DNA from: Dehalococcoidales bacterium
Lineage (GTDB): Bacteria > Chloroflexota > Dehalococcoidia > Dehalococcoidales > UBA2162
DNA length: 9,822 bases
Reading direction: 5' to 3'
Assembly (NCBI GenBank): GCA_016844285.1
Contig: JAENIS010000095.1
Location: 1-9,822 of the forward strand
The notes under the pieces were generated by a model. It was not told where the DNA came from, made no database searches, and worked only from the letters and a program-made list of their open reading frames with translations. Positions 6,495-9,822 of the stretch are shown here, piece by piece (the stretch's first letter is position 1; the number at the start of each line of letters is the position of its first letter). The position numbers were made by a program, and so were the translations under genes.

Positions 6495-7304
6495 TCATCT
6501 TCCTTTAAATCGAGCTTCACGCTTTTCTTGAAAAGCCTTGATTCCTTCCTTATAGTCCTCGGTAAAGTAGCAAAGCCGTTGTGTTGCATCGCCGTCGTCC
6601 ATCAGCAGATTTAGGTCTTGCTTCACCTTTTTATTTATCGAACGCTTCGTCCATCCGATGGCTAAGGTTGGCCCTTGGGCCAGGCGCCTGGCCAATGCTT
6701 TGGCCGTTGACATCAGGTCCTCTAGCGGAACAACCCTGTTCACCAGGCCGATTCGCTCTGCCTCTTTAGCATCGATGATATCACCGGTCATCAGCAGCTC
6801 CTTTGCCTTAGCTAGCCCTACCAGAAGTGGCCAGATGACGATGCCCCCATCCCCGGGTACCAGACCTACCCTTATATGAGTATCACCAAACCGGGCCGTG
6901 TCGGCAGCGATAATGATGTCGCAGAACAAGGCGATTGTTGCCCCCATACCTATGGCTGGACCATTTACGGCTGCAATAATAGGTTTGTCTACGTTCAAGA
7001 TGCTATCGATTAGAATCAGCCGTGACTGTCGAGCATATAGTGCTTCCTTCTCTCGTTCTCGGGCCCAATCTGCGCTACCTCTTTTTTGATCACCACCGGC
7101 ACAAAAAGCTCGGCCCGCTCCGGTCAGTATTATGGCTCTAATCCTCTCGTCCTGTCCCAAATCGGGGAAAATACGGTAATGTAGCTCGTAGCTCCCCTCC
7201 TCATCTGGTGCATTAAGAGCCTCCGGTCTATTGAGGGTGACCGTAGCTACTCCATCTTCAACTTCTACCTCAATGTACTTGTAACTTGAGTAATCTATTG
7301 GCAT
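6495..7304 (-). CDS. enoyl-CoA hydratase/isomerase (crotonase) family protein, intact (ECH-B)
   Basis: A 269-residue cytoplasmic crotonase-fold protein of full family length. Visible elements in order: DGVATVTLNRPEALNA (17-32); oxyanion-hole strand AFCAGGD (66-72); KPIIAAVNGPAIGMG (107-121) with the second oxyanion glycine at 121; FCDIIIAAD (127-135); PGDGG (150-154); MTGDIIDAKEAERIGLVNRVVP (172-193); and a charged C-terminal helix. Positions of the two catalytic Glu of rat mitochondrial hydratase (144 and 164) are Thr123 and His143, while Asp152 stands in PGDGG. Other crotonases place an acidic residue near this point, so the enzyme need not be a plain hydratase. The start is the ATG at 7304 with GGGAGGAG (7316-7309) ahead. 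It is the first gene of a probable operon with HGD-D2. It is not a close duplicate of ECH-A. Family is certain; reaction is open. Confidence 0.9.
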   Translation of the reverse strand: MPIDYSSYKYIEVEVEDGVATVTLNRPEALNAPDEEGSYELHYRIFPDLGQDERIRAIILTGAGRAFCAGGDQKRGSADWAREREKEALYARQSRLILIDSILNVDKPIIAAVNGPAIGMGATIALFCDIIIAADTARFGDTHIRVGLVPGDGGIVIWPLLVGLAKAKELLMTGDIIDAKEAERIGLVNRVVPLEDLMSTAKALARRLAQGPTLAIGWTKRSINKKVKQDLNLLMDDGDATQRLCYFTEDYKEGIKAFQEKREARFKGR

Positions 7305-7308
7305 TGGA

Positions 7309-7316
7309 CTCCTCCC
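7309..7316 (-). promoter_or_regulatory. Shine-Dalgarno site of ECH-B
   Basis: On the - strand GGGAGGAG lies 4 bases before the ATG at 7304-7302 and fixes the start. It sits 34 bases after the relic signal peptide stop (7353-7351), so a former lipoprotein fragment directly precedes the present operon. Confidence 0.7.
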
Positions 7317-7350
7317 AATTTAGTTTTTTCGGTCGAGGTTTACACTCCTC

Positions 7351-7416
7351 TCAGTCACACGCAGTCAAGCACCAGCCCAGTGTTACCAACAATGTGACTC
7401 ACTTTGCTACCATCAT
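7351..7416 (-). pseudogene. relic signal peptide of a third family-5 substrate-binding lipoprotein
   Basis: On the - strand, from ATG at 7416, the frame reads MMVAK, a TGA stop, VTLLVTLGWCLTAC, D and a TGA. This matches the intact lipoprotein start MSVVKR VALLVTLVGILALAGC. At the DNA level 35 of 41 bases agree from the A before the start codon to the CTGG that follows, and AAAGTGAGTC against AAAGCGAGTC shows the stop arose by one C-to-T change. A lipobox-like LTAC survives. The sequence upstream (AAAAGTTAAAAAGGCAAGA) also resembles the intact gene's AAAACTAAGGAGGCCGAA. Everything after the signal peptide is gone. ECH-B begins 47 bases downstream. Confidence 0.75.
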
Positions 7417-7444
7417 TCTTGCCTTTTTAACTTTTGAAGTGCCC

Positions 7445-7518
7445 CTACCTGGCCGGTTTTGGGTGCCCGTTAATAATATATGTTAGGAGTGCGTATTTCG
7501 CTGAAATTGGCCAGGTGG
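7445..7518. repeat. imperfect inverted repeat at the edge of the IS21 remnant
   Basis: CTACCTGGCCGGTTT (7445-7459) and AAATTGGCCAGGTGG (7504-7518) can pair over 15 positions, 12 Watson-Crick and 3 G-U, around a 44-base interval. One arm lies outside and one inside the presumed IS end. It may be a hairpin in RNA, an artefact of the GGCC-rich repeats found at IS21 ends, or a trace of a second IS end. Confidence 0.5.
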
Positions 7519-7885
7519 TCGGAGCGAAGCGGCACCGGATTCAATGGTTAGTCTAGCTTATTATAGTCTGGGTTTTCAAGGTCAGTACACCTGCTTTCAC
7601 CGTAGATGAGTCTGATGTCCTCTTTGATTCCCCATGCTTATGACGTACGGAATCACCCTTGAGTTTGATCCTGTAGGCATTAGGTAGGAGCCGGTCGCAT
7701 ATGATGTCAGCCAAGGTGGGGTCTACGATGGCCGGGTGCCAATCAGGAATGGGACACTGGCTGGCGATGCCAGTGGAGCCAGCATCATAGCGGCCTTCGA
7801 CGACTTCCAGCAAGTCACGGCTCTCACACTCCGATAGAAGGGTGAACAGGAAGTCATCCACGATGAGGAGTTGTACTCTGTAAGC
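7481..7885 (-). mobile_element. truncated IS21-family element (one end plus istB fragment)
   Basis: The sequence starting TGTTAGGAGTGCGTATTTCG, then CTGAAATTGGCC, has the look of an IS21-family terminus: a TG start and GGCC-containing sub-terminal repeats. It lies just past the 3' end of an istB fragment, as expected for the right end of such an element. No istA and no opposite end with the matching inverted sequence are visible up to 8133, so only the right part remains. The exact boundary at 7481 is my inference from pattern memory. Target-site duplication cannot be checked with one end. Confidence 0.5.
7553..7885 (-). pseudogene. istB: IstB-like ATP-binding helper of an IS21-family element, N-terminally truncated
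   Basis: The - strand frame from about 7885 to the stop at 7553 encodes the C-terminal half of IstB, the AAA+ ATPase that assists the IstA transposase. Recognisable pieces are VQLLIVDDFL (Walker B), RDLLEVVEGRYDAGSTGIASQ, PIPDWHPAIVDPTLADIICDRLL and NAYRIKLKGDSVRHKHG, all in family order with the normal C-terminal ending nearby. The Walker A half is missing: in frame a TAG occurs at 7888-7886, and no P-loop sequence is found further upstream. A GTG at 7861 could start a 102-residue product but lacks the nucleotide-binding loop, so it would be inactive. It is a relic of past transposition between the catabolic genes and the arginine operon. Confidence 0.85.
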
Positions 7886-8097
7886 CTATTCAGTGAGACA
7901 GGGCAGGATTACTTATCTTTTCAGCAAAAATGGCTAAGCTACAAGTCCACGCAATCCCTAAACCGGTGTCTTTGAGCCATACCCACCCCAACTGCCAGCA
8001 TCACCGGCAGGCTCATCACGGCTCTTACCGTCAGTGATGGGAATGATAGGAGGGTGAAGCTTTAGTAGACAATGCTAAACGACCTCTGTTAGTGTCA
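7886..8097. other. intergenic sequence between IS relic and argJ
   Basis: No gene is supported. On the - strand an open run from about 8045 down to a TAG near 7953 reads SLTVRAVMSLPVMLAVGVGM and then AQRHRF. It looks protein-like, but I cannot assign it, and it is not the missing IstB Walker A region. It may be another transposase scrap. A short CTGCC/GGCAG stem near 7995-8013 has no T-tract. Confidence 0.4.
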
Positions 8098-8126
8098 TTG
8101 CCTAGGTATGTTTAGTATGCTATAGT
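8098..8126 (+). promoter_or_regulatory. predicted sigma-70-type promoter of the arg operon with extended -10
   Basis: TTGCCT (8098-8103) and TATAGT (8121-8126) are separated by exactly 17 bases. A TGC triplet directly before the -10 gives an extended -10 element. Transcription starting about 7 bases after the -10 would begin at or within a base or two of the argJ ATG (8134). No Shine-Dalgarno sequence lies between. This fits a leaderless transcript. It is a motif reading only. Confidence 0.55.
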
Positions 8127-8133
8127 TTAAGCT

Positions 8134-9357
8134 ATGAAAATTAGAATTGAGTCTATTCCGGGGGGCACGGTCACCTCACCACAGGGGTTTTGTGCCGGGG
8201 CCACCTACGCCGGGATAAAGAAAAAAGCCGCATCCAGCCTTGACCTTGGTATTCTCTTTGCCGAAGTACCCTGTATCGCTACCGGTCTATTTACCACCAA
8301 CCGCATTAAGTCAGCTCCGGTGGTGCTATGCCAGAATAGACTGAAGACAGGCAGAGCCGTTGCCCTGGTGGCAAACAGTGGTTGTGCCAATGCCTACACT
8401 GGTGAGCAGGGTCTGGTCGATGCCGCTGAGATGACCACTCTCGCGGCTAACTGTCTCGGGTTATCGCCGGAGGATGTTCTGGTCGCCAGCACCGGCGTGA
8501 CCGGTCAAACCCTACCGATGTCACTAATCAGAGCCGGCCTCAGCCAGATTGTCCTTACCAAAGGGGAGGACGGCGGTCATGACCTGGCCAGGGCGATAAT
8601 GACGACTGATACCGTCCCTAAAGAAGCGGCGGTGACGGTTACTACGGACGATAGCCGGTTTACCATTGGTGGCATTACCAAGGGTGCCGGGATGATTCAC
8701 CCCAATATGGGCACCATGCTGTGCTTTTTAACCACCGATGCCGCCGTACCGTTAGCATTCCTGAAGGAGGCACTACAAAAGGCGGTCGATATCTCTTTCA
8801 ACATGATTTCAGTCGATGGAGATACCAGCCCCAGTGATACCGTGGTAATTATGGCTAACGGACGAGCCGGCAACAAGCCCATCTTGCCTGATAGCGTGTC
8901 ATCGGCTGCCTTCCAGCAAGCTCTCAACCAGATTTGTATTCACCTGGCGAAAGCCATCGCTCATGATGGCGAAGGGGCAACCAAACTTATCGAGGTCACT
9001 GTAGATGGCGCCGCCAGTCTGGTCGACGCCAGATTGGTGGCCCGCACCGTCGTCGGCTCGTCTCTGGTCAAGACGGCGGTACACGGTGCTGACCCCAACT
9101 GGGGGCGAATTATTGCCGCGGTGAGTCGAGCCGGGGTAGAGGTGATGGAAACCAAGATTGACCTTACCATCGGCGGTATTAGCATGGTAAAGGGAGGGCG
9201 ACCATTGCCCTTTGATGAGCCGGGTGTCGTCCAGGCGCTAAAGCAGAGTGAGATACTGATAAAACTAAATCTCAACCTGGGCACCGCTTCGGCGACGGCC
9301 TGGGGCTGCGACCTCTCGGAAGAATATGTCACTATCAACAGCGAGTACATGACGTAG
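8134..9357 (+). CDS. argJ: bifunctional ornithine acetyltransferase / N-acetylglutamate synthase
   Basis: ArgJ transfers acetyl from N2-acetylornithine to glutamate, closing the cyclic arginine pathway, and some members also use acetyl-CoA. The 407 residues are a full-length protein. Landmarks: GLFTTNR near 51-57, NSGCANAYTGEQG (81-93), STGVTG (119-124) with the Thr120-Gly121 oxyanion pair, MTTDTVPK (156-163), the self-cleavage region KGAGMIHPNMGTML (183-196) with nucleophile Thr194, DGDTSPSDT, and the C-terminal YVTINSEYMT. Cleavage before Thr194 would give chains of 193 and 214 residues. The residue before Thr is Gly where Ala is usual. The ATG at 8134 has no Shine-Dalgarno site but follows a promoter-like -10 by 7 bases. 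argB follows after 28 bases, so the two are an operon. Whether it is mono- or bifunctional cannot be told from sequence. Confidence 0.97.
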   Translation: MKIRIESIPGGTVTSPQGFCAGATYAGIKKKAASSLDLGILFAEVPCIATGLFTTNRIKSAPVVLCQNRLKTGRAVALVANSGCANAYTGEQGLVDAAEMTTLAANCLGLSPEDVLVASTGVTGQTLPMSLIRAGLSQIVLTKGEDGGHDLARAIMTTDTVPKEAAVTVTTDDSRFTIGGITKGAGMIHPNMGTMLCFLTTDAAVPLAFLKEALQKAVDISFNMISVDGDTSPSDTVVIMANGRAGNKPILPDSVSSAAFQQALNQICIHLAKAIAHDGEGATKLIEVTVDGAASLVDARLVARTVVGSSLVKTAVHGADPNWGRIIAAVSRAGVEVMETKIDLTIGGISMVKGGRPLPFDEPGVVQALKQSEILIKLNLNLGTASATAWGCDLSEEYVTINSEYMT

Positions 9358-9385
9358 AGAAATTAACCTTAGATGAGAGTAAAGA

Positions 9386-9822
9386 TTGGATAAAGCAGTT
9401 GTCGTCAAAATCGGTGGCTCGACATTAGGGAGTCACGACACTACCATCGAAGATATCGTCGAGCTTCACCGCCAGGGAAGAACACTGGTGATAGTACATG
9501 GCGGTGGCAAGTTGATTACAGAGTGGCTGGCCAAGCAGGGCATCCCCAGCCGGTTTGTCCAGGGGGAGCGGGTCACTGACCAGGCAACCCTGGAAGTGGT
9601 CATTGCGGTACTGGCTGGCCTGGTCAACAAGGAGATTGTCGCTGCCATCACCGGGATGGGGGGACGGGCAGTGGGCATCAGTGGCGTGGATGGAGCACTT
9701 ATTGAAGGTAGAATAAGCGACAAAGAAAAGGGCTATGTTGGTGCCGTCGTCAGGGTAAATACGGCTCTCCTGGAGGCTCTAATAAAGTCGGCCTTTGTGC
9801 CGGTGGTCGCCCCGGTCGGTCT
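9386..9822 (+). CDS. argB: acetylglutamate kinase, N-terminal part (cut by window end)
   Basis: N-acetylglutamate kinase phosphorylates N-acetylglutamate with ATP, the step after ArgJ makes its substrate. The visible 145 residues are of the amino-acid-kinase family: KIGGST with Lys8 for phosphate binding, VIVHGGGKLI (37-44) glycine-rich loop, GERVTD (60-65) with the substrate-binding Arg62, VNKEIVAAI (80-88), and GISGVDG (97-103). The frame has a TAA at 9380-9382, and TTG at 9386 is the first possible start and gives the usual N-terminus a few residues before KIGG, so a TTG start is most likely. The Shine-Dalgarno site is weak (GATGAGAG). It is 28 bases after argJ. The C-terminal half, including the remaining ATP-binding region, lies beyond the window. 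Confidence 0.95.
   Translation, partial: MDKAVVVKIGGSTLGSHDTTIEDIVELHRQGRTLVIVHGGGKLITEWLAKQGIPSRFVQGERVTDQATLEVVIAVLAGLVNKEIVAAITGMGGRAVGISGVDGALIEGRISDKEKGYVGAVVRVNTALLEALIKSAFVPVVAPVG

Noticed and set aside
7286..7486. 66-codon + strand ORF
   Set aside because: It runs antisense to the relic lipoprotein signal peptide and the ECH-B start, and resembles only the antisense of the intact lipoprotein start.

Overview
The window looks like an accessory catabolic region of an anaerobic bacterium, abutting the start of an arginine-biosynthesis operon. Gene content (two 2-hydroxyacyl-CoA dehydratase/benzoyl-CoA reductase-type subunits, two crotonase-fold genes, an orphan family-5 substrate-binding lipoprotein, argJ followed by argB) would fit an uncultured Dehalococcoidia/Chloroflexota genome or another anaerobic acyl-CoA degrader. 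That placement is inferred from gene content only; no rRNA or marker gene is present.

Layout on the + strand: the C-terminal end of an unrecognised protein (to 319); an intact solute-binding lipoprotein gene (364-2058); a decayed second copy of the start of such a gene (2140-2379); a gene-poor stretch; a dehydratase-family subunit, here HGD-D1 (2634-3899); and a crotonase gene broken by a frameshift, here ECH-A (4112-4797). On the - strand, pointing back at these, are an intact crotonase, ECH-B (7304-6495), and a second dehydratase subunit, HGD-D2 (6370-5108). Upstream of ECH-B is a third, decayed solute-binding signal peptide (7416-7351). Beyond it lies the remnant of an IS21-type element with an istB fragment (about 7481-7885). 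Then, on + again, come a promoter-like site immediately before argJ (8134-9357) and the first half of argB (from 9386, TTG start).

Reading of the whole: the middle 5 kb holds two inverted, partly decayed assemblies of the same three gene classes: a lipoprotein solute receptor, a crotonase-fold acyl-CoA enzyme and a radical-type dehydratase/reductase subunit. The dehydratase paralogs are about 73% identical by hand alignment, keep all three predicted cluster cysteines and share about 45 bp of 5' leader. One crotonase and two of the three receptor genes are dead. This suggests duplication, inversion and loss around a module that may capture an organic acid and process its CoA thioester. The substrate, the ATP-dependent activator and the transporter membrane subunits are not in the window. 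The argJ-argB pair is ordinary core metabolism, except that its predicted promoter sits so close to the ATG that the mRNA may be leaderless.
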